NCBI RefSeq assembly: GCF_042887685.1
Contig: NZ_JBHVOS010000006.1
Coordinates: 62,001 to 126,000, forward strand
Direction: 5' to 3'
Origin: Oerskovia sp042887685
Lineage (GTDB): Bacteria; Actinomycetota; Actinomycetes; Actinomycetales; Cellulomonadaceae
DNA length: 64,000 nt
The notes beneath the pieces were generated by a model. The model saw only the letters and a program-made list of their open reading frames with translations. It did not search any database and had not been told where the DNA came from. Numbering within the stretch: the first letter of the stretch is position 1; each line of letters opens with the position of its first letter. The position numbers and the translations under genes were made by a program. Below, piece after piece: positions 25,616-33,750 of this stretch.

Positions 25616-26601
25616 TGGGTCAGTGCCGCGACGAGCGCGTCGACGTAGGCGTTCGCGGACGCAGGCCCGCCGAACATCCAGATGCCGTCGGGGATGCGGT
25701 GCACGTCACCGGCCACGACGAACGGGAGCTGCTCCCAGATCGCGTTGCCCGCCAGGCCCTCGGCGAACGGGTCGGCCTCGGAGTCGCTCGCGGCGTAGAC
25801 GAACTGGACGTCGCTCAGCGCGGTCAGGCCCTCGACGTCGGTCTGCGCGAGCCCGTAGTCGGGGTCACCCTCGCCGGTCCACGCGTTCGCCAGGCCGAGC
25901 TCGGCGCCGACTGCGCCGAGGAACGAGCCGGGCGTGTACATGCGCACCGAGACGGTGCCGTTGTTGACCCAGCCGTCGGCCATGACGTACGAGGCGCCCG
26001 CGACCCCGGCCCCCTCGAGGGCCTTCTTGCCCTCGGCGACCTTGGCGTCGAAGCCCGCGAGCAGCTCGGTGCCCTTCTCGTCGGTGCCCGTCGCGGTTGC
26101 GAGGGTCTCGACGGTCTGGCGCATGTACCCGATCGGGTCGGTGCCGTCGGACCCGCGCAGCGTCACGACGGGTGCGATGTCCGCGAGCTGGTCGATCACG
26201 TTGTCGGGCGTGTCCGTGGTGACGGCGATGAGCTGGGGCTCGAGCGCGGAGATGGCGTCGAGGCTGGGCTCGCCGCGCATCCCGACGTCGGGCGTCGACG
26301 CGTCGAGCGCGACCGAGGTGTCCCACGTGTTGTAGCCCTCGACGTCTGCCTGGCCCACCACGTCCACGCCGAGCGCCAGCAGGTTCTCGGTCAGGCCCCA
26401 CTCGAGCGAGACGACCTCGGTCGCGGGGGCGTCGAGCGTCTGCTCGCCGCGCTCGTCGGTGAAGGTGACGGGGCCCGCGTCGGAGGCGGGGGCCTTGGAC
26501 GCGCCGCCGGCGTCCGCCTCCTCGGTGGTGCCGCACGCGGTGAGGGTGAGCGCTGTCACGAGCAGGACGGCGGGCAGGCCGGTCCGGAGGGTCTTTCGCA
26601 T
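25612..26601 (-). CDS. Iron-siderophore substrate-binding lipoprotein
   Basis: 329 residues. Signal peptide ends at lipobox LTAC near residue 23, so it is tethered outside the membrane. The mature part is a class III periplasmic-binding fold: TEVVSLEWGLTENLLALGV, GEPSLDAISALEPQLIAVTT, and a C-terminal lobe ending ASANAYVDALVAAL. It delivers ferric siderophore to the fused permease encoded next. The ATG at 26601 precedes the signal peptide; the frame continuing upstream is not coding. Confidence 0.93.
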   Translation of the reverse strand: MRKTLRTGLPAVLLVTALTLTACGTTEEADAGGASKAPASDAGPVTFTDERGEQTLDAPATEVVSLEWGLTENLLALGVDVVGQADVEGYNTWDTSVALDASTPDVGMRGEPSLDAISALEPQLIAVTTDTPDNVIDQLADIAPVVTLRGSDGTDPIGYMRQTVETLATATGTDEKGTELLAGFDAKVAEGKKALEGAGVAGASYVMADGWVNNGTVSVRMYTPGSFLGAVGAELGLANAWTGEGDPDYGLAQTDVEGLTALSDVQFVYAASDSEADPFAEGLAGNAIWEQLPFVVAGDVHRIPDGIWMFGGPASANAYVDALVAALTQ

Positions 26602-26699
26602 GGGGGTCCTGTGTCCTTGAGGTGCTGCCCGCGCCGGGAGGCGGGGCTCGGTGGGCTGCCGCACCGGGATGCGCGGCAGCACGGTGACGGCCCGGGTCG

Positions 26700-27566
26700 T
26701 CAGGGGACGACGGCGAGCCTGCGGGTCGTGTGCCGCCCGACGGGTGCGGTCTGCACCGTGCCGGTCAGCGGGTCGTGCGTGACCTCGATGCGGATGCCGT
26801 AGGTCTCGCTGAGGGCGTCGGCGGTCAGCACGTCGGCCGCCTCGCCCGCTGCGCGGACGACGCCGCGCTGGAGCAGGACCACGTGGTCCGCGACCGCGGC
26901 CGCCTGGTTGAGGTCGTGCAGCACGACGCCCACGGCCACGCCGTGGTCGTCCGCGAGGTCGCGCATGAGGTCGAGGATCTCGACCTGGTAGCGCAGGTCC
27001 AGGTAGGTCGTGGGCTCGTCGAGCAGCAGCACGCCCGTGTCCTGCGCGAGGCAGGTCGCGAGCCACACGCGCTGGAGCTCGCCGCCCGACAGCTCGTCGA
27101 CGCCGCGACCGGCCATCGCCGCGACGCCCGTGACGTCCATGGCCCAGGCGATCGCGCGGGCGCCGTCGGGGTCCGTGGAGCGGAAGCGCGCCCGGTGCGG
27201 GTGGCGCCCGTACCCGACGACGTCGCGCACGCTCACACCGTTGGGCGTGGGCCTGCTCTGCGAGAGCAGGGTGACGCGACGCGCGAAGTCCTTGGGGTGC
27301 AGCGCGAGGGCGTCGGGGACGTCGGGCAGGCTCACGGTCCCCTCGACGGGCTTGTGGAGCCGGGCGAGCGAGCGCAGGAGCGTCGACTTGCCGCTCCCGT
27401 TGGGGCCGATGAGCGCGGTGACCTGTCCGGGGAGCAGGCGCAGGGACGCGTCGTGCACGACGGCGGTCCCGTCGTAGCCGAGGCTCAGCCCGGTCCCGGC
27501 GAGGGCCGGTCGGGCGGTGTCCTGGGCGGCCGTGGCGTCGTCGGCTCCCGGTAAGGTGTGACTCAC
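26700..27566 (-). CDS. Iron-siderophore ABC transporter ATP-binding protein (FepC type)
   Basis: 288 residues. Walker A is GPNGSGKSTLL, signature LSGGELQRVWLATCLAQ, Walker B VLLLDEPTTYLD, and the switch His is in VVLHDLNQAA. It powers uptake by the fused permease. The GTG at 27566 is preferred because an iron box and TAGGCT lie immediately upstream, implying a leaderless transcript. The longer TTG start at 27584 would place the box inside the gene. It is the first gene of the uptake operon; the binding-protein gene begins 98 bases after its stop. Confidence 0.93.
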   Translation of the reverse strand: MSHTLPGADDATAAQDTARPALAGTGLSLGYDGTAVVHDASLRLLPGQVTALIGPNGSGKSTLLRSLARLHKPVEGTVSLPDVPDALALHPKDFARRVTLLSQSRPTPNGVSVRDVVGYGRHPHRARFRSTDPDGARAIAWAMDVTGVAAMAGRGVDELSGGELQRVWLATCLAQDTGVLLLDEPTTYLDLRYQVEILDLMRDLADDHGVAVGVVLHDLNQAAAVADHVVLLQRGVVRAAGEAADVLTADALSETYGIRIEVTHDPLTGTVQTAPVGRHTTRRLAVVP

Positions 27567-27585
27567 AGAGGTGAGCCTAACCAAA
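27567..27585 (-). promoter_or_regulatory. DtxR/IdeR-type iron box at the uptake operon
   Basis: On the + strand AGAGGTGAGCCTAACCAAA matches the iron-box consensus at about 15 of 19 positions. It abuts the GTG start, as at the siderophore-interacting gene. Confidence 0.85.
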
Positions 27586-27630
27586 CATCCCGACCGGGTG
27601 AAAGCCCAGGGCTCGCATCAGGACCGAAGA

Positions 27631-27647
27631 TGTGGTCGGGATCACTC
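27631..27647. promoter_or_regulatory. 17-bp element shared by both iron-box promoters (copy 2)
   Basis: Identical to 23436-23452. Here its GGTCGGGAT also pairs with ATCCCGACC at 27587-27595, giving a possible 9-bp hairpin or operator between the element and the iron box. Confidence 0.55.
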
Positions 27648-27666
27648 CGACCGCCGGGGACGCGGC

Positions 27667-28536
27667 TCAGCGCACGATCGTCACAGGACAGTGCGCCTCG
27701 CGCACGAGCGAGTGGCTCACCGACCCCAGGACCAGGGCCGCGAACCCTCCCCGCCCGCGCGACCCGACGACCAGCCGCTCGGCACCCTCCGAGGCCCTGA
27801 CCAGCGCAGGAGCCGGCTGCGCCTCCACGGTCGACCCCTCGACCTCGAGCTCCGGGTACTCCTCGTGCACCTGCGCGAGCGCGGCCGCGAGCAGCCGCTC
27901 CGCCCCGTTCTCGGCACGCTCGCGCGGGAACTCCGCAGCCATGTAGCTCTCGAGATGGGCCGAGGCGCGCGTCCACCACGCGACCACGACCCGCAGCGAC
28001 GCACCGCGCGACGCAGCGACCTCGGCCGCGTGGCTGAGGGCACCGGTCGCGTGCGTCGAGCCGTCGACCCCCACGACCACGGGCAGGTTCACGTCCCGCA
28101 GCGCCTCGACGTCCCCGTGGACCACGACGACCGGGCAGTGCGCGTGCGCGGCGACCGCGAGCGCCACCGACCCGCCGAGCTCGCCCCGGACCCGCCCGTG
28201 GTCCCCCGACCCGACGACCACGACCGAGGCGTCGAGCGACGTGCCGACGAGCGTCGCGGCCGGGGTCGTGTACTCCACGGTCGCCTCGGCCTCGATGTCG
28301 GGCTCGACCTCGAGCGCCTGGACCCGGCCTCGTTCGGCGAGCGCTCGTGCGCCGGCCTGCGCGTTCTCGCCGCCACCGGGCAGCGAGGGCTCGAGGTGGG
28401 TGTCGTGCGCGTCGCGGGCGAAGACGACCTCCAGACGGGCGCCACACCGTCGGGCCTCGCGCGCGCCCCAGCGTACGGCGGAGGTCGCGGAGGGCGACCC
28501 GTCGTAGCCGACGACGACCGGTCCGACGGTGGACAT
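27667..28536 (-). CDS. Universal stress protein, tandem UspA domains
   Basis: 289 residues with two UspA folds. Domain 1 begins VVVGYDGSPSATSAVRWGA; domain 2 begins VVVGVDGSTHATGALSHAA. Both carry ATP-binding loops, domain 2 with GSRGRGGFAALVLGSVS, the G-2x-G-9x-G-S motif. This is the ATP-binding two-domain type common in actinobacteria and associated with dormancy or hypoxia (known of the family). ATG at 28536. It is separated from the upstream exporter gene by a strong terminator. Confidence 0.93.
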   Translation of the reverse strand: MSTVGPVVVGYDGSPSATSAVRWGAREARRCGARLEVVFARDAHDTHLEPSLPGGGENAQAGARALAERGRVQALEVEPDIEAEATVEYTTPAATLVGTSLDASVVVVGSGDHGRVRGELGGSVALAVAAHAHCPVVVVHGDVEALRDVNLPVVVGVDGSTHATGALSHAAEVAASRGASLRVVVAWWTRASAHLESYMAAEFPRERAENGAERLLAAALAQVHEEYPELEVEGSTVEAQPAPALVRASEGAERLVVGSRGRGGFAALVLGSVSHSLVREAHCPVTIVR

Positions 28537-28587
28537 ACGTCCATGGTCACCCCGTCGGCGGCCCGGCGCGAGGGCGGGACCTGCCGC

Positions 28588-28640
28588 GGGGGCGTGGTGC
28601 GGCCGCGCACCTTGGCGGGTCGCGGCCGCACCACGCCCCC
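28588..28640 (-). terminator. Strong terminator after the FtsX-type permease gene
   Basis: A perfect 20-bp inverted repeat (28588-28607 with 28621-28640) with a 13-base loop starts four bases after the permease stop codon. Confidence 0.85.
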
Positions 28641-28643
28641 ACG

Positions 28644-31247
28644 TCACTCTCGCAGCCCGATGCTCTCGACGGGTCGACCTCTCAGGGCGGCACGGGTCGG
28701 CAGGAGCATCGAGAGGTACCCGACGGCGCCCGCGCCCGCGACCGTCGCGAGGTACGCGACCGGAGAGAGGGCGGGCACCGCCCGCTGCCCCTCGCTCAGC
28801 CCGAGGCTCACTCCGGCCAGCGGCGGCAGCAGGATCACGGTCGCGACGACCACGGCGACCCCGACCACCACGCCCGCCTCGATCCTCATCATCCGCAGGA
28901 CCTGACGGTCCCGCGTCCCGACCAGGCGCAGCAGCGCGAGCTCGCGCCGCCGGTCGGCCGTCGACATGACCAGGGCGTTCGCCACGTTCAGCGCGACGTA
29001 CCCGAACAGCACCACGAGCAGGATCATCGAGGTCCACGTGTTCGCCTCGAGCGCTGCCTTCTCGGCGGCGACCAACGACGCCCGGTCGGCGAGCACGACG
29101 CCCGGGTACGGAGCGGTCGCCCGGCCGAGGGCCCCCGCGAGCATCTCGACGTCGGTCTCCTTCTCGGCTACCACGAGCAGCGAGCCGTCCAGCCCGTCCC
29201 CCGACGCGGGCAGGACCAGGTCGCGCGGGAGCAGCGCGTCGCCGAACCCCATGCCGCGCCCGTAGAGCGCGACGACGACGGCGTCGACCCGCGTGCCGTC
29301 CGCGAGGTAGAGCTCGACGGTGTCCCCGAGCCCGGCCCGGGCCTTGCTCGCTCCCGTGACGCTGAGGGCGACCGACTCACCCTGCAGGTCGTCGGTCGAG
29401 CCCTCGCGCACGTCCAGGTCGATCGCGGCACCGAGGTCCGACGGGTCGACCCCCTGGACGCTCAGGGCCTCGGCAGAGAGTGTGCCGTCCGGCTCGGCGA
29501 AGCGCACGAGGGCCTGGCTCCGCACGGTCGGGGTCACCGAGGAGACGCCGGGGACGCGGGCGACCTGCCCGGCGAGGTCGGGCGAGAGGCCCGTACCGCT
29601 GCTCGCGAGCACGAGGTCGGCACGCAGCCCGTCCGCCACCTGGCGTTCGGTCTCGGCCACCTGCGCGGCCCCGAGCGAGACCTGCACGACCGTCATGGTG
29701 ATCGCCAGCACGAGCGGCACCACGGCCCCCGCGAGACGCCGTGAGCTCGCCCGGGTGTTGCGGCCCGCGAGGTAGGTGCTCGCGTGCGGGCTGCGCCGCA
29801 GGAACGGCTCGACCAGCAGCACGAGGGCGTGCACGATCCGCGGGCCCAGGAGCGCGACCGCGATCACGAGCACCACGCCGGAGAGCGCGGCCCCCGCGAG
29901 CGCGTCCTCGCCCGCGACGAACGCGGGCAGCATCGACAGGAACACCCCGCCGACGACCAGGACCACGCCGAGCACCGTGCGCGTGACACCCAGCCGCGGG
30001 ATCTCCACCGCGGCCTCGCCCAACGCCTCGACCGGCTTCACCGTGATCGCACGCCGGGCCGACATCCTCCCCGCGAGCCACGCGACGCCCACGGTGAGCA
30101 CCACGGCGATCACGACCGGCAACGGCCCCACCGCGACCGGGTAGTCCGCGGAGACGACCCCGGCACGGACGAACAGGCCGTGCAGCACGCCGACCGCGGC
30201 GATACCCAGGAGCGCCCCGGGGACCGCGGCCGTCGTGGACAGCACGAGCATCTCGGCGGAGATCATCCGGCGGACCTGGCGTGGGGTCGCACCGACCGCC
30301 CGGAGCAGCGCGAGCTCACGGCGTCGCTGCTGCACCACGAGCCCCAGGGCGCTCGCGACGACGAGGACGACGACCATGAGCATGATCCCGCCGAAGCTGC
30401 CGGCGATCGCGACCAGCGTGGTCGCCGAGCCCGAGGCGTCGGCGAACTCGACGGATCCGCGGGCGTCGCCCGTGCTCACGGTCAGCCCGGTCCGGTCGCG
30501 CACGTCCGCGGCGAGCGCCCGCACGTCCGTCCCGTCGGCGGCCAGGATCCCGACGGCGTCGACCTCGCCCCGGGCATCCGTCGCGCCGGGCAGGCCGCTC
30601 GTGCCCTGTGCTGACGCGAGGTCTGCGACCTGCTCGTCGATGAAGAACACCACGCCCTGCCGCAGAGCACCGGTCCCCACGGGCGGGGACACGGTCCCGG
30701 TCACCCGGTACTCCCCCGGCGTCGAGCCCACGGTCAGGGTGACGTCGTCGCCCACCCCCACGGCGAGCCGCACGGCCAGCGCGCCGTCGAGCACGACCTG
30801 GCCCGGCGCCGTCGGGCCGCCGCCCTGCACGAGGGCGAACGGACCGAGCGTCGCCGAGGACCACCCGTGGCCCACCGGCGGGCGCCCGTCGATCGCCCCG
30901 ACCAGGTCGCCCGACGACCCGACGGCACCCAGCCGCACCTCGACGTCACCGACCGCGCGCTCGACCCCGGGGATCGCGGCGAGCTCGTCGACCGCGGACG
31001 CGGGCAGGCGCACGCGGCCGCCGAAGGGCTCGTCGTAGTCCACGTCGACCACGAGCGACTGCTTCGCGGTCACGACCAGGTCGGCGCCCGCGTAGCGCTC
31101 GGGACCGATGCCCTGCCGGATGCCCGACTCCATGAGCAGCCCGCACGCCGCGACGAGCATCGCGCTCAGGAACAGCGCGACGAACGGGCCCACGAAGCTC
31201 TTGCGGCGTGCGCGCAGCGTGCTCAGCGCGAGCCCCAGCACGCTCAC
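28644..31247 (-). CDS. MacB/FtsX-type ABC transporter permease
   Basis: 867 residues. An N-terminal membrane span (about residues 20-42) is followed by a large extracytoplasmic domain, then FtsX-type three-span blocks. One contains FGGIMLMVVVLVVASALGLVV and RRRELALLRAVGATPRQVRRM; the other, near the C-terminus, ends with RRELALLRLVGTRDRQVLR. This is the duplicated form of lipoprotein/peptide exporters or of bacitracin-type resistance permeases. The GTG start overlaps the ATPase stop (GTGA). No neighbouring peptide or two-component system points to a substrate. Confidence 0.92.
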   Translation of the reverse strand: MSVLGLALSTLRARRKSFVGPFVALFLSAMLVAACGLLMESGIRQGIGPERYAGADLVVTAKQSLVVDVDYDEPFGGRVRLPASAVDELAAIPGVERAVGDVEVRLGAVGSSGDLVGAIDGRPPVGHGWSSATLGPFALVQGGGPTAPGQVVLDGALAVRLAVGVGDDVTLTVGSTPGEYRVTGTVSPPVGTGALRQGVVFFIDEQVADLASAQGTSGLPGATDARGEVDAVGILAADGTDVRALAADVRDRTGLTVSTGDARGSVEFADASGSATTLVAIAGSFGGIMLMVVVLVVASALGLVVQQRRRELALLRAVGATPRQVRRMISAEMLVLSTTAAVPGALLGIAAVGVLHGLFVRAGVVSADYPVAVGPLPVVIAVVLTVGVAWLAGRMSARRAITVKPVEALGEAAVEIPRLGVTRTVLGVVLVVGGVFLSMLPAFVAGEDALAGAALSGVVLVIAVALLGPRIVHALVLLVEPFLRRSPHASTYLAGRNTRASSRRLAGAVVPLVLAITMTVVQVSLGAAQVAETERQVADGLRADLVLASSGTGLSPDLAGQVARVPGVSSVTPTVRSQALVRFAEPDGTLSAEALSVQGVDPSDLGAAIDLDVREGSTDDLQGESVALSVTGASKARAGLGDTVELYLADGTRVDAVVVALYGRGMGFGDALLPRDLVLPASGDGLDGSLLVVAEKETDVEMLAGALGRATAPYPGVVLADRASLVAAEKAALEANTWTSMILLVVLFGYVALNVANALVMSTADRRRELALLRLVGTRDRQVLRMMRIEAGVVVGVAVVVATVILLPPLAGVSLGLSEGQRAVPALSPVAYLATVAGAGAVGYLSMLLPTRAALRGRPVESIGLRE

Positions 31248-32032
31248 CACTCCCCGAGGTGGGTCATGCGCTCGGCGACCTGCTCGGGGGTCGCTCGGAC
31301 GAGCTCGCCCGCGACCTGCCCGTCGGCCAGGAACACGACACGGTCCGCGAACGAGGCCGCGACCGGGTCGTGGGTGACCATGAAGACGCTCTGGCCGAGC
31401 GTGTCGACCAGGTACCGCAGCAGCTCGAGCACGTGCTTGCTCGTGCGCGTGTCGAGGGCTCCGGTCGGCTCGTCCGCGACGACGACGTCGGGGCGCGTCA
31501 CGAGCGCCCGCGCGATCGCCACACGCTGCTGCTGACCGCCCGAGAGCTCGCTCGGACGGTGGTCCAGGCGGTCCTCGATCCCGACGCGGGCCGCGATCTC
31601 GCGCAGCCAGGTCGGGTCCGCACGCTCGCCCGCGAGACGCAGCGGCAGCCCGACGTTCTCCGCGACCGTCAGCGACCCCATGAGGTTGTAGGCCTGGAAC
31701 ACGAAGCCGATGCGGCCCCGGCGCAGGGTCGTGAGCTCGTCCTCGGTCAGCGTGGACAGGTCGACGCCGCCCAGGTGGACCGAGCCGCCCGTCGGCCGGT
31801 CGAGGCCTGCGGCACAGTGCAGCAGCGTGCTCTTGCCCGAGCCCGAGGGGCCCATCACGGCCGTGAAGCTGCCCCTCGGCAGGGACAGGGACACGCCCCG
31901 CAGGGCGTGCACCGACCGCTTGCCCGCCGTGTACGTCTTGGTGATCCCTGCGACCTGCAGGGCGTACGGCGAGACCGCCGGGGCATCCTTGGTGGATGCC
32001 CCGGCGGTCCGCCTGGTCGTGGTCGTCCTCAA
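31244..32032 (-). CDS. MacB/LolD-type ABC transporter ATP-binding protein
   Basis: 262 residues. Walker A GPSGSGKSTLL, signature ELSGGQQQRVAIARALV, Walker B VVVADEPTGALD, and switch His in VFMVTHDPVAAS. It partners the permease encoded after it. The likely start is TTG at 32032, with GGGGG nearby; no ATG or GTG gives a complete domain. Codons 8-20 contain a perfect 16-bp hairpin (31973-32009), unusual for coding sequence this close to a start. Confidence 0.9.
   Translation of the reverse strand: MRTTTTRRTAGASTKDAPAVSPYALQVAGITKTYTAGKRSVHALRGVSLSLPRGSFTAVMGPSGSGKSTLLHCAAGLDRPTGGSVHLGGVDLSTLTEDELTTLRRGRIGFVFQAYNLMGSLTVAENVGLPLRLAGERADPTWLREIAARVGIEDRLDHRPSELSGGQQQRVAIARALVTRPDVVVADEPTGALDTRTSKHVLELLRYLVDTLGQSVFMVTHDPVAASFADRVVFLADGQVAGELVRATPEQVAERMTHLGEW
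31973..32009 (-). promoter_or_regulatory. 16-bp hairpin in the early ATPase coding region
   Basis: 31973-31988 and 31994-32009 are exact reverse complements with a 5-base loop, within 60 bases of the presumed TTG start. It could hinder initiation or act as an attenuator. Confidence 0.5.
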
Positions 32033-32156
32033 CTCGAAACCCCCGTCGTGGCGTGAGCCTCGAACGTAACGAGCGGGGGACGAACCGGACCATCCGGCCC
32101 GTCCCCCGGGCGGGGTGGGGTTGTCCCCCGTGCCGGAGCCCGGATCGTCACAGGCT

Positions 32157-33470
32157 CTAGGGCGCGAGCCGGTGCAGGTCGCGCGGGAAGAGCGCGACCT
32201 CGCGGACGTTCGCCGCGCCCGTCAGGCGCGCGGTCCACCGTTCGAGGCCGATCGCGAATCCGCCGTGCGGCGGCATCCCGTGCGCGAACGCCTCGAGGTA
32301 CGTCGCGTACGCGGCCGGGTCCTCCCCACGGGCGGTGATCGCCGCGACGTAGTCCGTGTACCGGTGCAGGCGCTGACCGCCCGTGACGAGCTCGACGCCG
32401 CGGAAGAGCAGGTCGAAGCTGTTGCTCCACCGCGCGTCGCCGAGCTGCGGGTGCGTGTAGAAGGGACGCTTCGCCATCGGGTAGCCCTCGACCGCGAGGA
32501 GGTCGCTGCCGTGCTCGGCGAGCGCCCACCGCCCCAGCGCACGCTCGTGCTCGGGGGCCAGGTCGGGCTCGTCCGCTCGAGCCCCGACGAGGGCCAGCGC
32601 CTCGGCGAAGTGGATCACGGGGATCTCGTCGGGCACGACCGGCACCACGAAGCCGTGCTCCGCGACCGCGGACCCGGCGTGCTCGTGGACCGCGGCGACC
32701 ATCCCGGCCAGGGTGTCGCGCAGGACGGCCAGCACGTCGCGGTGGTCACGGACGAAACCGAGCTCGACGTCGAGCGAGACGTACTCGGCGAGGTGACGCA
32801 CGGTGTCGTGCGGCTCGGCCCGGAAGACCGGTCCCACCTCGTACACGCGCTCGAAGACCCCGACGAGCTGCTGCTTGAAGAACTGGGGGCTCTGCGCCAG
32901 GAAGGCGGGCCGGCCGAAGTAGTCGAGCGTGAACACGTCGGCCCCCGACTCGGTCGCCGACCCGACGATCTTGGGCGACTGCACCTCGGTGAAGCCCCGC
33001 GCGTCGAGGGCCTCACGGAACCCGCGCAGGGACGCGGCCGACACCTCCCACCGTGCGCGCTGCGCGGGGTGCCGCCAGGCGACCGCGGCGTGGTCGAGCA
33101 TCGTGGAGAGCCCCACGTCGAGCGAGGGGCGCCACAGCTCGACGGGCGGGGTCGAGGCCGGGTCGGTGAGGAGCACGACGGTCGGCGAGGTCACCTCGAC
33201 CCCGCCCGGAGCCTGCGCGTTCGCCGTCGCCAGGCCCGTGACCTCGACCACGGTCTCCTCGGGCGGCACGACCTGCCCGTCGCCCGCCCGCACGACGACC
33301 TGGGCCAGGCCCGACCGGTCGCGCAGCACGAGGAACGTGACGGTCGCGAGGGCGCGACGCCGGTGCACCCAGCCACGGAGCGTGACGGGCGTGCCGGGCG
33401 GGAGGGCGGGCAGGTCGACGGCGAGGGTCCGAGGTGCGGTCGAGGCTGTGGGTGTGGTCGGCGGTCTCAT
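32157..33470 (-). CDS. aspS: Aspartate--tRNA ligase, archaeal-type (possibly non-discriminating)
   Basis: 437 residues. An N-terminal OB anticodon-binding domain (VTLRGWVHRRRALATVTF; LVLRDRSGLAQVVV) is followed by the class II core: motif 1 near GFREALDARGFTEVQSPKI, motif 2 in VGPVFRAEPHDTVRHLAEYV, and motif 3 in FAIGLERWTARL. It lacks the inserted GAD domain of the usual 590-residue bacterial AspRS, so it belongs to the shorter archaeal/eukaryotic-like class. It may be a second, inducible copy or charge both tRNA-Asp and tRNA-Asn. A T-box leader precedes it and matches the Asp/Asn discriminator. ATG at 33470 with GGAGG upstream. Confidence 0.9.
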   Translation of the reverse strand: MRPPTTPTASTAPRTLAVDLPALPPGTPVTLRGWVHRRRALATVTFLVLRDRSGLAQVVVRAGDGQVVPPEETVVEVTGLATANAQAPGGVEVTSPTVVLLTDPASTPPVELWRPSLDVGLSTMLDHAAVAWRHPAQRARWEVSAASLRGFREALDARGFTEVQSPKIVGSATESGADVFTLDYFGRPAFLAQSPQFFKQQLVGVFERVYEVGPVFRAEPHDTVRHLAEYVSLDVELGFVRDHRDVLAVLRDTLAGMVAAVHEHAGSAVAEHGFVVPVVPDEIPVIHFAEALALVGARADEPDLAPEHERALGRWALAEHGSDLLAVEGYPMAKRPFYTHPQLGDARWSNSFDLLFRGVELVTGGQRLHRYTDYVAAITARGEDPAAYATYLEAFAHGMPPHGGFAIGLERWTARLTGAANVREVALFPRDLHRLAP

Positions 33471-33640
33471 GGTTCCTCCAGCAGGCGAAGGCCCTGGAGG
33501 AGCGGGCGGGGGCTAGGTCGCGGTGCCACCACTCCTTCGCCGGGAGGTCCCGGCCTCTCGTCGGTCCGCCGGACGCGCGGGGGTCGTGCGCCCGGCGCGA
33601 GGTCCGGGCCGAGGGTCGTCACGCCTCACGTCCACCGGCT
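33471..33640 (-). promoter_or_regulatory. Translational T-box riboswitch upstream of aspS
   Basis: On the minus strand the leader contains the T-box core GTGGTGGCACCGCG (33519-33532). Its UGGC can pair with a tRNA 3' GCCA, i.e. discriminator G, as in tRNA-Asp and tRNA-Asn. Two exclusive folds are visible. UCCUCCAG (33494-33501) pairs with CUGGAGGA (33474-33481) and hides the GGAGG of aspS; or AGGAG (33532-33536) pairs with CUCCU (33498-33502), freeing it. A short upstream hairpin (33611-33627) has a loop CGTGACGAC with candidate Asp specifier codons GAC. No terminator run of U is present, so control is at translation. The 5' limit is approximate. Confidence 0.82.
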
Positions 33641-33695
33641 CCGACGATACCCACGGACCGCGAAGGCGTCGCGGGGATATCCGGAGCCGGTCGTC

Positions 33696-33750
33696 GAGTG
33701 CGTGGTTCGGCTGCGACTCGCCGGGCGTGTCGCCGCCGAACCACGCACTC
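33696..33750 (-). terminator. Terminator after the SSS symporter gene
   Basis: Perfect 16-bp inverted repeat (33696-33711 with 33735-33750) with a 23-base loop, overlapping the symporter stop codon and separating it from the T-box leader. Confidence 0.75.

Noticed and set aside
32157..33470. Asparaginyl-tRNA synthetase
   Set aside because: The shorter class is close to AsnRS, but the motif spacing and QSPQFFKQ segment look more like archaeal-type AspRS; a non-discriminating role remains possible.
33471..33640. Transcription-terminating (Bacillus-type) T-box
   Set aside because: There is no terminator stem with a U-run before the start codon; the alternative pairing covers the ribosome-binding site instead.
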